The position numbers were made by a program, and so were the translations under genes. Of a stretch of DNA of 64,000 nt, positions 34,950 to 44,300 are shown piece after piece. The DNA comes from Marivita sp. (GTDB taxonomy: Bacteria; Pseudomonadota; Alphaproteobacteria; Rhodobacterales; Rhodobacteraceae). Numbering within the stretch: position 1 is the first letter of the stretch; each line of letters opens with the position of its first letter. Where the stretch lies: contig NZ_JALEGT010000037.1 in assembly GCF_022763305.1 (NCBI RefSeq), positions 1-64,000 on the forward strand, given 5' to 3'. Under the pieces are notes generated by a model. It made no database searches and had not been told where the DNA came from. It saw only the letters and a list, made by a program, of their open reading frames with translations.

Positions 34950-36308
34950 TCACCTATCCGGCAACAGGAACAACGCCAGTTGCGGTGTCAGGGCGACAAG
35001 GACCCATACCCCGATCAACGCAACAAGGTAGGGCACCGTGTATTTGAGCAGCCGGAAGTACGGAACACCCGTCACGCCTGATGCGACATAAAGGTTAAGC
35101 CCATAAGGCGGTGTGATGAACCCGATCGACGCACCAACAAGGAAGATCACCGAAAAATGGATCGGATCGACGCCGACACTTGCAGCGATCGGCGCAAGAA
35201 TGGGCGCAAGGATGATCGTGACCGGAAGCGACTCGAGCACCATACCAGAGAAGAAGACGATCAGCATCGCCGTTGCCAGAACCGCGTAATATCCCCCCAT
35301 CGACGTCACGAAATCGCCGATCACCTGCTGGGCGCCCAGCAGGGACAGGATTTGCTGCATCACCACCGATATGGCGATCAGCGGTGCGAGGATCCCCGTG
35401 ATCTCGGCGGACCGCATGGTGATCCCGGGGATCTGCGTCAGGGTAAATCCTTCCACCACCAGCATCTCGCCATAGCTCTTTTCTTCCCAGGTCTTGTCAG
35501 ACCGCAGGCGAAGCACCTTGGTGACAAGCCACGAGACGAGACCGGCAATGATGCAGAAGCCCACGGTGACGCCGGCGGCCTCGGTCGGAGAGAACTTGCC
35601 GGTATAGATGCCCCACAGAACCAGGCCAATGGCAAAGAAACCAAGCCATGCGCCGAACGCAGTCTTGAGCACGCGGTTCAGCTGCAACGGGATCAGGAAT
35701 CCCCAGCCGTTGATGCGGCAGATGATATAGCAGGCCAACTGCATGCCGATGACCATCAGCGCGCCCGGCAGGATGCCCGCGACGAAGAGATCCGAAATCG
35801 GCAGGTTCATCAGGAACCCGTAGACGATGAAGATGATCGACGGCGGGATGATGATGCCGACCGTGCCCCCTGCCGCAGCCGTCGCGGCCGAGAACCGTTC
35901 GTCGTATCCGCCCTTGACCATCTCAGGATGCAGCATCGATCCGATGGTCGCCGTTGTGGCCGAGTTGGACCCGGAAATCGCCGCGAAGAGGCCGCAAGCG
36001 CCAAGCGATGCCATCGCCAACCCGCCCCGCAGCCAGCCCAGGCAGGCATAGGCGAATTCCGACAGCCTTCGGGCGATGCCGGACTTGTTGATCAGATCGC
36101 CCGTCAGGATGAACAGGGGCATGGCCAGAAGCGCGAACCCCTTGTTGAACACATTGAGAAGTTCCGCCCCCATATTGTCCAGCGTCAGCCCCAGCACGAA
36201 GGAACAGCCGATCACCCAATAGGCGATGACCAGAAGCACGGGGACGCCCAGCATGAAGAGGAATGTGACCCCGAGCGAGATCAGCGTGATGATGGTTCCG
36301 TCGCCCAT
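34950..36308 (-). CDS. dctM: TRAP transporter large permease (DctM type)
   Basis: 452 residues with about 12 hydrophobic segments. SGSNSATTATIGSMLHPEMVKGGYDERFSAA and IPPSIIFIVYGFLMN are the DctM signature regions. It is the ion-coupled transport subunit of a tripartite ATP-independent periplasmic transporter. It overlaps the dctQ stop codon at 36308. The substrate cannot be read from sequence; the GMC dehydrogenase nearby suggests an alcohol, polyol or carboxylate. Confidence 0.95.
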   Translation of the reverse strand: MGDGTIITLISLGVTFLFMLGVPVLLVIAYWVIGCSFVLGLTLDNMGAELLNVFNKGFALLAMPLFILTGDLINKSGIARRLSEFAYACLGWLRGGLAMASLGACGLFAAISGSNSATTATIGSMLHPEMVKGGYDERFSAATAAAGGTVGIIIPPSIIFIVYGFLMNLPISDLFVAGILPGALMVIGMQLACYIICRINGWGFLIPLQLNRVLKTAFGAWLGFFAIGLVLWGIYTGKFSPTEAAGVTVGFCIIAGLVSWLVTKVLRLRSDKTWEEKSYGEMLVVEGFTLTQIPGITMRSAEITGILAPLIAISVVMQQILSLLGAQQVIGDFVTSMGGYYAVLATAMLIVFFSGMVLESLPVTIILAPILAPIAASVGVDPIHFSVIFLVGASIGFITPPYGLNLYVASGVTGVPYFRLLKYTVPYLVALIGVWVLVALTPQLALFLLPDR

Positions 36309-36976
36309 TACGTGTCCCCCCCGATCACGGCTTGCTGGATCAGCGGTTCGCCAGAGCGGTAATTCTTCATGTCATCCTGAATATTCTCGATGGCGCGCGC
36401 CGCCATCAGCGTTCCGGCCAGAGGCGCACCCAGCAGGAACCACCATTGCATCGTATTGTCAGTGCCCAGAACGATCTGGAAATTCGACGCCGACAACGCG
36501 ACCACACGCATGGTCGTTACGAGGAAAATGAGGGCGAAGCCGAACCAAAGCGCAAAGTCCAGCCACAGGCAGGCCATCTGCCCACCGCGCGGCATGCGCG
36601 TTCGGAATTCGGAAAAACTCAGATGGGTGCGGACCCGGATGTTATAGGCCGCACCAAACCACGCCATGACCATGAACAGGAAGGGCGGGATGGTCGTCGA
36701 CCAGGGTTGCTGGTTGGAAAAGACGAACCGGTCGATCACGCCCCAGAAGATGATCCCGGCCGTTCCGAGGTAGCAGACGATCATCACCGTCCGTTCGAAA
36801 TAGCGCTCGATCAACGGCACGTGATGATACACCCAAGACAGGGCCAATCCTGCCAGCAGCAGAAACACCGCTCCAAAGATGTAGACTGAATTCGGCGCGA
36901 GCGCCTGTCGGATCGTCCAGGAATCCTGACTGGCAAACGCACTGATCAGCGCGCTGAAATCGGACCAGAGCTCCAT
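36308..36976 (-). CDS. dctQ: TRAP transporter small permease (DctQ type)
   Basis: 222 residues, four membrane helices (about 30-50, 63-84, 98-118, 145-167), with the loop RVRTHLSFSEFRTRMP typical of DctQ. It links the solute receptor and the large permease. It overlaps dctM by one base. A stem-loop separates it from dctP. Confidence 0.92.
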   Translation of the reverse strand: MELWSDFSALISAFASQDSWTIRQALAPNSVYIFGAVFLLLAGLALSWVYHHVPLIERYFERTVMIVCYLGTAGIIFWGVIDRFVFSNQQPWSTTIPPFLFMVMAWFGAAYNIRVRTHLSFSEFRTRMPRGGQMACLWLDFALWFGFALIFLVTTMRVVALSASNFQIVLGTDNTMQWWFLLGAPLAGTLMAARAIENIQDDMKNYRSGEPLIQQAVIGGDT

Positions 36977-37040
36977 CGGTCCCCTCCTCCCATGTGAACA
37001 CTGTGCCGGATTATTCCGGTCTTTGCGTCTTTAGGTGAAA

Positions 37041-37062
37041 CAGCCCCGGCAAAGCGGGGCTG
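37041..37062 (-). other. Intercistronic stem-loop after dctP
   Basis: Arms CAGCCCCG and CGGGGCTG pair perfectly around a six-base loop. Only a short TTT follows on the minus strand. It probably protects or partially terminates the dctP message, giving more receptor than permease, a common arrangement in transporter operons. Confidence 0.65.
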
Positions 37063-37087
37063 CGTCATGTCATATCCTAAAGCCGGA

Positions 37088-38317
37088 TCAGCCTTTCCAC
37101 CAGCGGCGCGGCTCGACGTTTTCGGCCAGCGTGTGCGGGTTGTTGCGGACTTCGTTGTAGATGTCCTGATAGGTGTCGATGCCGTCGGCCCAGCCGTTGA
37201 TCCGCTCGCGCCACTGCTCCCACAGTTGCGGCTGGAATTCCGGCGAACACATTTCTTCGGCCTTGCGGACCTCTGCGTCCGACAGCTTGGCCACACGCAC
37301 GTTGTTGTCCGCAAAGATCGTGCCCGGCATGGGCGGATCGGTGAAGCCGACGGTGTTGACCAGCGCCGCTTCGTTGGCGGCCTGCACATGCACCTGAGTG
37401 AGATAGGAGGCTTCCATCACAGCATCCTGCAATTCGCCCGACAGACCGTCGAAGGTCTCGGAGCGCATTGCGGTGTGCTCGGTGCCGCAGAAGAAACGCA
37501 GGTCGACGCTCTGGCTGACCACCGGCGACATGTTCGCGTAGGCCACCGCCGACGCCCATGTTTCCGCACCGTCGATGAGGCCCTGCTTCAGACCGTCCAG
37601 CGTTTCCTCCCACGCGATCGGAACCGGATTCAGGTTGAGCGCTTCCATCGCGATCCGGCCAAGCTGCGTTCCGGTCACGCGGTTCTTGGTGCCCATGATG
37701 TCTTCGATCTTGGTGACCGTCGGCTTGTCGGCGAAGCTCTGACCCATCTGGATGCCGCGCAGTTCGGCATGGGTGAAGAGGAACTTCAGACCGTGACGCT
37801 TCTCGAACGGATCACGCAGGATGCGCTGCGATTCCGGCGAATACATGAAGTAGTACTGGTCCGCACGGCTGCGGAACATGTACGCGTAGTCCAGCACGTT
37901 CAGATAGGGCGCGCCACCGGCCGAGTTCTGGGTCGAGGCGGCATAGATGTCGATGATGCCCTGCTGCGCCTTCTCAACACAGGAAAGCTGTCCGCAGATC
38001 TGGTTGTTGCCGATGAACTCGATGCGAATCTCGCCGTCCGTGCGCTCCTCCAGATCGCGTGCGAACTCAAGACACCCGGCCCGTTCGATCAGCAGGTTCT
38101 GCGGGTTGAAGCCCGCCGCGCCGAACTTCAGCGTGTGTTTCGCTTCCTTCGCAAAGCGCTTGTTGTATGTTGATTCCGCAGCCTTGGCGAGGTTCGCAGC
38201 GGTCATGACACCACCGAATGTACCTGCCGCCAAGAGCGTGGAACTCATGCCGTAAGTCCCCGCAATGCGGAAGAAATCCCGGCGCGAGACTCCCTTGATA
38301 CGATCTCCTATCTTCAT
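37088..38317 (-). CDS. dctP: TRAP transporter solute receptor (DctP type), Tat-exported
   Basis: 409 residues. The N-terminus has a Tat signal (SRRDFF at 11-16, hydrophobic stretch, cleavage near AKAAE), so the protein is exported folded. The body contains GYNMSP-type receptor features such as GLKFLFTHAELRGIQMGQSF and WEETLDGLKQGLIDGAETW, characteristic of DctP family proteins. It is longer than the usual 330-360 residues because of the Tat leader and extra loops. It is the first gene of the TRAP operon. Confidence 0.94.
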   Translation of the reverse strand: MKIGDRIKGVSRRDFFRIAGTYGMSSTLLAAGTFGGVMTAANLAKAAESTYNKRFAKEAKHTLKFGAAGFNPQNLLIERAGCLEFARDLEERTDGEIRIEFIGNNQICGQLSCVEKAQQGIIDIYAASTQNSAGGAPYLNVLDYAYMFRSRADQYYFMYSPESQRILRDPFEKRHGLKFLFTHAELRGIQMGQSFADKPTVTKIEDIMGTKNRVTGTQLGRIAMEALNLNPVPIAWEETLDGLKQGLIDGAETWASAVAYANMSPVVSQSVDLRFFCGTEHTAMRSETFDGLSGELQDAVMEASYLTQVHVQAANEAALVNTVGFTDPPMPGTIFADNNVRVAKLSDAEVRKAEEMCSPEFQPQLWEQWRERINGWADGIDTYQDIYNEVRNNPHTLAENVEPRRWWKG

Positions 38318-38354
38318 TGCTTATCCTCCCGTTTTAGCAATTATTGAGACTTAT

Positions 38355-38369
38355 CTTTTCAAAAAAGAC
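38355..38369. promoter_or_regulatory. Palindrome in the divergent TRAP/GMC promoter region
   Basis: TCTTTT-CAA-AAAAGA is a perfect 6-3-6 inverted repeat in the 109 bases between dctP and the GMC gene. Its position between two divergent genes, with iclR at the operon's end, makes it a candidate operator for the IclR regulator. Its AT richness means it could also be chance. Confidence 0.4.
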
Positions 38370-38426
38370 TAGAATGGCTTTTCCGATCTGCATAGAGTTT
38401 TTTGCACCAAGGGGAGGATTTCATCC

Positions 38427-40049
38427 GTGGAAGCAGACTATGTGATCGTCGGAGCAGGCTCTGCCGGCTGCGTTCTTGCCAACCGTCTCAGCGCGAATCC
38501 GGCTGTCAAAGTCGTTCTGCTCGAAGCCGGTGGACGTGATCTGAACCCGTGGATTCACATCCCCGTCGGCTACTTCAAGACGATGCACAATCCGGCGGTG
38601 GACTGGTGCTACCGCACCGAACCCGATCCCGGGCTGAACGGGCGGCAACTCGACTGGCCGCGCGGGAAGGTGCTGGGGGGATCGTCCTCGCTCAACGGTC
38701 TGCTTTATGTGCGCGGACAGCCGCAGGACTATGACCGCTGGGCGCAGATGGGCAATCCCGGCTGGGCCTGGGACGACGTGCTGCCGCTCTTCAAACGCTC
38801 GGAAAACCAGGAACGCGGTGCGGATGAGTTCCACGGCACCAAGGGGCCGCTGTCGGTGTCCAACATGCGCCTCAGCCGTCCCATCTGCGACGCTTGGGTC
38901 GAAGCCGCCCAGGCCGCAGGCTACCCGTTCAACCCGGACTACAACGGGGCGACGCAGGAAGGTGTCGGCTATTTCCAACTGACCACCCGCAACGGGCGCC
39001 GGTGTTCCAGCGCCGTGGCCTTCCTCAACCCGGTCCGGTCACGCCCGAACCTCACCATCATCACCCGCGCCGCCGCCAGCCGCATCCTGTTCGAGGGCAA
39101 ACGCGCCACCGGCGTGGCCTATCGCGATGCGGGCGGGATCGAACACACCGTCAAAGCCCGCGCCGAGGTGATCCTCTCCTCCGGCGCCATCGGGTCCCCG
39201 CAACTGCTCATGGTCTCCGGCATCGGCGAGGCAGACCACCTGCGCGACCACGGCATTACCGTGCGGCACGAATTGAAAAGCGTCGGCAAGAACATGCAGG
39301 ACCACCTGCAGGCCCGGCTTGTGTTCAAATGCAAGGAACCGACCCTGAACGACGAGGTGCGCAGCCTGCTCGATCAGGCGCGCATCGCCGTCAGGTATGC
39401 GCTCCACCGGCGCGGGCCGATGGCGATGGCAGCGAGCCTTGCCACCGGCTTCATGCGCACCGGCGATCATGTCGACACGCCTGACATCCAGTTCCATGTT
39501 CAGCCATGGTCCGCCGACAGTCCCGGCGCGGGGGTGCATCCGTTCTCGGCCTTCACCATGTCGGTCTGCCAGTTGCGCCCCGAAAGCCGGGGCATGATCC
39601 GCCTCGCCTCATCCGATGCGGCGGTCTATCCCAAGATCCACCCCAACTACCTGTCCACCGAAACCGACTGCCGCACGATTGTCGAAGGCATCAAGATCGC
39701 CCGCCGCATAGCGCGACACGCGCCGCTGACCGACAAGATCTCCGAGGAATTCCGCCCCGATGCGGCGCTCGACATCGACGATTACGACGGCACGCTGAAC
39801 TGGGCGCGCAACAATTCGACGACGATCTATCATCCCACCGGCACCTGCAAAATGGGCCCCGGCGGCGATGCCGTGGTCGATGCCCGCCTGCGGGTGCATG
39901 GCATCGCCGGGCTGCGCGTAGCGGATTGTTCGATCATGCCCGAGATCGTCTCGGGCAACACCAACGCCCCGGCCATCATGATCGGAGAGAAAGCCTCCGA
40001 CATGATCCTCGAAGACCTGAAAACAGGGGTTTACGACAAGATCGCGTGA
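38427..40049 (+). CDS. GMC-family FAD-dependent oxidoreductase (choline/alcohol dehydrogenase type)
   Basis: 540 residues from a GTG with GGGGAGG nine bases upstream. FAD-binding GxGxxG ([16 protein letters not shown], about 5-20), [15 protein letters not shown] (GMC signature 1, about 82-97), [17 protein letters not shown] (signature 2, about 250-267) and the C-terminal active-site region HPTGTCKMG are all present. It resembles BetA and related alcohol dehydrogenases. The choice of substrate (choline or another alcohol) is not decidable. It is divergent from the TRAP transporter, so it likely oxidises the imported compound. Confidence 0.92.
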   Translation: MEADYVIVGAGSAGCVLANRLSANPAVKVVLLEAGGRDLNPWIHIPVGYFKTMHNPAVDWCYRTEPDPGLNGRQLDWPRGKVLGGSSSLNGLLYVRGQPQDYDRWAQMGNPGWAWDDVLPLFKRSENQERGADEFHGTKGPLSVSNMRLSRPICDAWVEAAQAAGYPFNPDYNGATQEGVGYFQLTTRNGRRCSSAVAFLNPVRSRPNLTIITRAAASRILFEGKRATGVAYRDAGGIEHTVKARAEVILSSGAIGSPQLLMVSGIGEADHLRDHGITVRHELKSVGKNMQDHLQARLVFKCKEPTLNDEVRSLLDQARIAVRYALHRRGPMAMAASLATGFMRTGDHVDTPDIQFHVQPWSADSPGAGVHPFSAFTMSVCQLRPESRGMIRLASSDAAVYPKIHPNYLSTETDCRTIVEGIKIARRIARHAPLTDKISEEFRPDAALDIDDYDGTLNWARNNSTTIYHPTGTCKMGPGGDAVVDARLRVHGIAGLRVADCSIMPEIVSGNTNAPAIMIGEKASDMILEDLKTGVYDKIA

Positions 40050-40065
40050 TGGCTGACCAAAGACC

Positions 40066-41697
40066 TCAGGCCAGATCCCGCGCCTTTTCACGCAGGGCGA
40101 ATTTCTGGATTTTCCCGGTCGAGGTGCGCGGGATCTCGGTGAACACGAACCGCCCGGGCACCTTGTAATGCGCCAGATGTTCGCGGCACCACGTCCGCAA
40201 CGCCTCCGCATCCGCCTCCTGCCCCGCCGCCAGTTCGACAAAGGCGCAGGGCGTCTCGCCCCAGCGCTCGTGCGGCATCGCCACAACCGCGACCACAGCC
40301 ACCGCGTCATGCCGGTAAAGCACCTCCTCCACCTCGATGGACGAGATGTTCTCGCCCCCCGAAATGATCACGTCCTTTGACCGGTCCTTGAGCTGGATAT
40401 ACCCGTCCGGGTGCCGCACTCCCAGATCGCCGGAATGGAACCACCCCCCGGCAAACGCCTCTTCGGTGGCCTTGGGATTGCGGAAATAGCCTTTCATCAC
40501 GACATTGCCCCGGAACATAACCTCGCCCATCGTGAGCCCGTCGCGGGGCACCGGCTGCATCGTTTCCGGGTCCAGCACCTCAAGCCCCTCAAGCGGCAGA
40601 TAGCGCACCCCCTGCCGCGACTTCAGCCGCGCCTGTTCCGCGCGGGGCAGATCGGACCAGTCGGCATGCCAGTCGTTCACCACGGCAGGGCCATAAGTCT
40701 CGGTCAGACCATAAAGATGCGTGACCTCGAACCCCGCGTCCTTCATGTCCGCCAGCAGCTTTTCCGGCGGCGGGGCGGCGGCTGTGAAAAATTGTACCGT
40801 TTGGTCAAATTTCCGTTTCACCTCGTCAGGTGCCGAAATCATCAACGACATGACAATCGGCGCGCCGCACAGATGGGTCACACTCTCATCCGCCAACGCC
40901 GCCCAGATCGGCTCGGCCCGGACCTGCCGCAGACAGACATGGGTGCCGATGATCGCAGACAGCGTCCACGGGAAACACCAGCCGTTGCAATGGAACATTG
41001 GCAGCGTCCACAGATAGACCGCGTGTTTCGGCATCGACGCCGTCAACGCATTGCCCTGCGCCAGCAGATAGGCGCCCCGGTGATGCGAGACCACACCCTT
41101 GGGATCCCCCGTCGTGCCGGATGTGTAGTTGATGGAAATCGCGTCCCATTCGTCTTCAGGCATCAGCCACGTGTAGTCAGGATCGCCCCCGGCGACGAAG
41201 GCGTCATAGTCGATGGCCTCCACCTTGGGGGTCGGGTCGGTGAATTCCGGATCGTCATACTGGATCAACAGCGGACGGACCGACGCCAGCGCCAAAGCCT
41301 CTTGCATCAGCGCCATGAATTCCCGGTCCACGATGACCACCTTTGCCATCGCGTGATCCAGTTGGAACGCGATGATCGCGGCATCCAGCCGGGTGTTGAT
41401 CGAATGCAGCACCCCACCGCACATCGGCACGCCGTAATGGCATTCCAGCATCGCCGGCGTGTTCGCCAGCATCGCCGACACCGTATCCCCCCGCCCGATC
41501 CCATGCGCGGCCAAGGCCGAGGCCAACTGCCTTGAGCGGCTGTAGAAGTCGGCATAGCTGCGCCGCAACGCGCCATGCACCATCGCGGTGTGATCGGGAA
41601 ACACCGTCGCCGCCCGTTCGAGGAACGTGAGCGGCGTCAGAGGCTGATAATTCGCGGGATTGCGATCCAGACCGGTGTTGTAGGGGTTCTGCGTCAT
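40066..41697 (-). CDS. Acyl-CoA ligase (AMP-forming), DmdB-like
   Basis: 543 residues from the ATG at 41697. P-loop YTSGTTGDPKGVV, YGLTETYGPAV, the hinge HSGDLGVRHPDGYIQLKDRSKD and the catalytic Lys region PRTSTGKIQKF are those of the ANL superfamily. It is of the medium-chain/methylmercaptopropionate ligase type. The DmdA-like gene upstream makes a role as 3-methylmercaptopropionyl-CoA ligase worth testing, but other short or medium acyl chains are equally possible. It follows the crotonase gene by 4 bases. Confidence 0.88.
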   Translation of the reverse strand: MTQNPYNTGLDRNPANYQPLTPLTFLERAATVFPDHTAMVHGALRRSYADFYSRSRQLASALAAHGIGRGDTVSAMLANTPAMLECHYGVPMCGGVLHSINTRLDAAIIAFQLDHAMAKVVIVDREFMALMQEALALASVRPLLIQYDDPEFTDPTPKVEAIDYDAFVAGGDPDYTWLMPEDEWDAISINYTSGTTGDPKGVVSHHRGAYLLAQGNALTASMPKHAVYLWTLPMFHCNGWCFPWTLSAIIGTHVCLRQVRAEPIWAALADESVTHLCGAPIVMSLMISAPDEVKRKFDQTVQFFTAAAPPPEKLLADMKDAGFEVTHLYGLTETYGPAVVNDWHADWSDLPRAEQARLKSRQGVRYLPLEGLEVLDPETMQPVPRDGLTMGEVMFRGNVVMKGYFRNPKATEEAFAGGWFHSGDLGVRHPDGYIQLKDRSKDVIISGGENISSIEVEEVLYRHDAVAVVAVVAMPHERWGETPCAFVELAAGQEADAEALRTWCREHLAHYKVPGRFVFTEIPRTSTGKIQKFALREKARDLA

Positions 41698-41701
41698 GGG
41701 C

Positions 41702-42502
41702 TCAGGCGTCCTGCCACTGGGGGGCGCGCTTTTCGATGAAAGCGCCGATGCCCTCTTCTGCGTCACGCGCCAGCATGTTGTCCACCATCACCTGGCTGGC
41801 ATAGGCATAGGCCTCGGCCAGTGGCATCTCGCGCTGCGCATAGAAGGCCTGCTTTCCGGTCGCGAGTGTCATGCTGGATTTCGACGCGATCTTGCCCGCC
41901 ATCTCCATCACCGCCGCGCACAGCGCATCCGAAGGCACGGCGCGGTTGACCAGACCGATCTCGGCGGCACGATCCGCCGGAATCATGTCGCCTGTCAAAA
42001 GCATCTCCATCGCATGTTTGTTCGACACATTGCGAGACAGCCCCACCATCGGCGTCGAACAGAACAGACCGATGTGAACGCCCGGCGTGCTGAACTTGGC
42101 GGTGTCGGCTGCAATCGCCAGATCACAGCTTGCCACCAACTGGCACCCGGCGGCGGTGGCAACGCCCGTCACCTCGGCAATCACCGGTTTGGGACAGGTC
42201 ACAATGCCCTGCATCACGCCGGAACACTGGGCCATGACACGCGCGAAAGAGGCACGCCCGCCATCCTCGGCCGTGCGTCCTGCCGTCATTTCCTTGAGGT
42301 CATGCCCAGCGCAGAACGCCGGGCCGTTGGCCGCAAGCACGATCACCCGCACGGCCGGATCGGCCCCCGCTTCTGCAAAGGCTGCGCCCAAAGCGGCCAG
42401 CATGGCTTCGGACAGGGCATTGCGCCGCCCCACGTCATTCAACGTGAGGCGCAGAATGCCGGTGTCATCAAGGTCGCGCAGAAGGATGTCGCTTTGGGTC
42501 AC
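41702..42502 (-). CDS. Crotonase-superfamily protein, ECHDC3-like, without hydratase glutamates
   Basis: 266 residues. The pattern GHDLKEM, GVATAAGCQLVASCDLAIA, STPGVHIGLFCSTP and AMVDNML-type ending resembles vertebrate ECHDC3. The two glutamates that act in enoyl-CoA hydratase (Glu144 and Glu164 of the rat enzyme) align with Gln121 and Gly141, so ordinary hydration is unlikely. It probably handles some other acyl-CoA reaction or binds CoA esters. It lies between the OsmC gene and the ligase gene, apparently in one operon. Confidence 0.85.
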   Translation of the reverse strand: MTQSDILLRDLDDTGILRLTLNDVGRRNALSEAMLAALGAAFAEAGADPAVRVIVLAANGPAFCAGHDLKEMTAGRTAEDGGRASFARVMAQCSGVMQGIVTCPKPVIAEVTGVATAAGCQLVASCDLAIAADTAKFSTPGVHIGLFCSTPMVGLSRNVSNKHAMEMLLTGDMIPADRAAEIGLVNRAVPSDALCAAVMEMAGKIASKSSMTLATGKQAFYAQREMPLAEAYAYASQVMVDNMLARDAEEGIGAFIEKRAPQWQDA

Positions 42503-42519
42503 TGGGAGGCTCCGGTCAG

Positions 42520-42969
42520 TCAGAGGATGTTGATCTCAACGCTGTCGGCCAGCGTATTGGCGATGAAGCAATAGCGGTGCGCGCGGTGCTGCATCTTGTC
42601 GAGTTCCGCCGCGTCAGGCGCGAACCCGGCATCGAAGCGCACCACCGGGTGCAGGTCGATGCGCGTGACCGACATCTGCCCCTTGGGGTTCTTGCCCAGA
42701 TAGGCCACCGCTTTGTCCTGATAGCCCGCCACCGGCCAACCTGCCTTGGCGGCCAGCGCAAGAAAGGTCATCATGTGGCAGCTCGACAAGGCCGACGCCA
42801 ACGCCTGTTCCGGGTTGGTGTTGGACGGATCACCGCCCCAATCGGGGGCGGCGTCCACGGTCACGTCAAACGCATCGTTGAACTGTACGCGATGTGCGTT
42901 GGAATACTTGCCGGTCAGCAAGACGGGTTCGGCGCGCTGCCAGTGCAGCTCGATCGAAAGGTCGGACAT
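42520..42969 (-). CDS. OsmC/Ohr-family protein
   Basis: 149 residues. ALSSCHMMTFLALAAKAG carries the conserved first Cys; the second Cys lies in HRYCFIANTL. GGDPSNTNPEQALASAL is the typical lead-in. OsmC proteins are thiol peroxidases that reduce organic hydroperoxides. It is encoded just upstream of the crotonase gene and downstream of the DmdA-like gene, suggesting protection from reactive products or co-regulation. Confidence 0.9.
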   Translation of the reverse strand: MSDLSIELHWQRAEPVLLTGKYSNAHRVQFNDAFDVTVDAAPDWGGDPSNTNPEQALASALSSCHMMTFLALAAKAGWPVAGYQDKAVAYLGKNPKGQMSVTRIDLHPVVRFDAGFAPDAAELDKMQHRAHRYCFIANTLADSVEINIL

Positions 42970-42998
42970 GGGTCAGGTCTTTCTTCAGAGACGCGCGA

Positions 42999-44138
42999 TC
43001 ACGCGGCGGCAAGGGATTTCTTGGGATCGTAGAACGGGCGCTCCACCACGGTCGCACGGGTCGGACCCGACGGGGTGATGACCTCGACCTCGGAGCCGAT
43101 CACCGCGCTTTCCACCGACACCATAGCCAAGGCGATGTTCTTCTCAAGACGCGGCGAATAGACGGCCGATGTGACCTTGCCCACGTTGGTGCCGTTCTTG
43201 TTGATCGCCCAGAAGGTTGTGTTCGGCCCCTTCAGCGGATCGCAGTCGATGACCAGACCCACCTGCTTACGGGTGACGCCCTTTTCCTTGATCCGGCGCA
43301 GCGCGGCCTTGCCGATGAAATCGGCGTCCATATCAAGATTTACCAAACGGTCAAATCCAAGCTCGAACGGGTTGGTATGAATGTCCGCATCCGCGTGATA
43401 GGACAGCATCCCACCTTCGATCCGACGGATCGACGAGGTGTGGCCGGGCTTCAGACCGTAGGCCATGCCGGTCGCCATGATCTTTTCCCACAGAACGTCG
43501 CCCTGCGATCCATCGCGCAGGTAAAGCTCGTAGCCCAGTTCGCTGGACCAGCCGGTGCGCGACACGATGAGCGGGATGCCGTCCAGATCGACCTCGCGCA
43601 GCCAGTAGTACTTGAGGTCCATGATGCTGTCGCCAAAGAGCGCGCGCATGATCTCGCCCGATTTCGGCCCCTGCAACTGCAGCGGGGACACGTCGGGTTC
43701 GCAGATCGACACATCCATGCCGGAATGCACCGCCACACCCTGCGCCCAAAGTAGGATGTCGCTGTCGGCGAGCGAGATCCAGAAGTGGTTTTCCGCCAGT
43801 CGCAGCAGGATCGGGTCGTTCAGTATGCCACCTTGGGCATTGGTGATGAGGATGTATTTGCACTGGCCGACGGCCATCTTGGACAGGTCGCGCGGGGTCA
43901 GCATCTGGACGAATTTCGCCGCGTCCGGACCGGTGATCTCGACCTGACGCTCGACCGCCACATCACACAGGATCGCGTCGTTCACGAGGTTCCAGAAGTT
44001 CTGTTCCGGATCGCCGAAATCGCGCGGGATATACATGTGGTTGTAGACCGAGAACCCCTTGGCGCCCCAACGCACGGTTGCGTCGAAATAAGGGGATTTG
44101 CGGATTTGCGTGCCAAAGCCAAAGTCTTCTGCATCCAT
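42999..44138 (-). CDS. DmdA-like GcvT-family folate-dependent demethylase/aminomethyltransferase
   Basis: 379 residues. YNHMYIPRDFGDP, VAVERQVEITGPDAAKFVQM, LTPRDLSKMAVGQC, LLRLAENHFWISLADSDI and EPDVSPLQLQGPKS closely resemble DMSP demethylase DmdA, and the whole belongs to the GcvT fold that uses tetrahydrofolate. A C-terminal barrel (about 290-375) is present. Roseobacters carry several DmdA paralogues, so the methyl donor may be DMSP or another methylated compound. An adjacent CoA ligase and crotonase echo the DmdB/DmdC/DmdD pathway but no dmdC-type dehydrogenase is visible. Confidence 0.83.
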   Translation of the reverse strand: MDAEDFGFGTQIRKSPYFDATVRWGAKGFSVYNHMYIPRDFGDPEQNFWNLVNDAILCDVAVERQVEITGPDAAKFVQMLTPRDLSKMAVGQCKYILITNAQGGILNDPILLRLAENHFWISLADSDILLWAQGVAVHSGMDVSICEPDVSPLQLQGPKSGEIMRALFGDSIMDLKYYWLREVDLDGIPLIVSRTGWSSELGYELYLRDGSQGDVLWEKIMATGMAYGLKPGHTSSIRRIEGGMLSYHADADIHTNPFELGFDRLVNLDMDADFIGKAALRRIKEKGVTRKQVGLVIDCDPLKGPNTTFWAINKNGTNVGKVTSAVYSPRLEKNIALAMVSVESAVIGSEVEVITPSGPTRATVVERPFYDPKKSLAAA

Positions 44139-44155
44139 GGTAAGCGCCCTTGAAA

Positions 44156-44177
44156 CTGTCCGACAGCCTCTGTCGGA
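44156..44177. promoter_or_regulatory. Overlapping inverted repeats upstream of the DmdA-like gene
   Basis: CTGTC-C-GACAG (44156-44166) overlaps TCCGACAG-CCT-CTGTCGGA (44159-44177), a perfect 8-3-8 palindrome. The series of CTGTC/GACAG half-sites lies 18 bases upstream of the DmdA-like start and between it and the Lrp gene. Multiple spaced half-sites are what an Lrp-family octamer would use. A 5'-UTR hairpin is an alternative. Confidence 0.55.
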
Positions 44178-44300
44178 ACTGGTGGAAACTGGCCGTTATC
44201 TAGACGCGGAACGCGCCGATCTGCGGACCAAAATACGGGCACGGCCAAGACCGATCGGCCTGATTTGCGAAATCGCTTCGGTCCGTTTGGTCCTGTAGAG

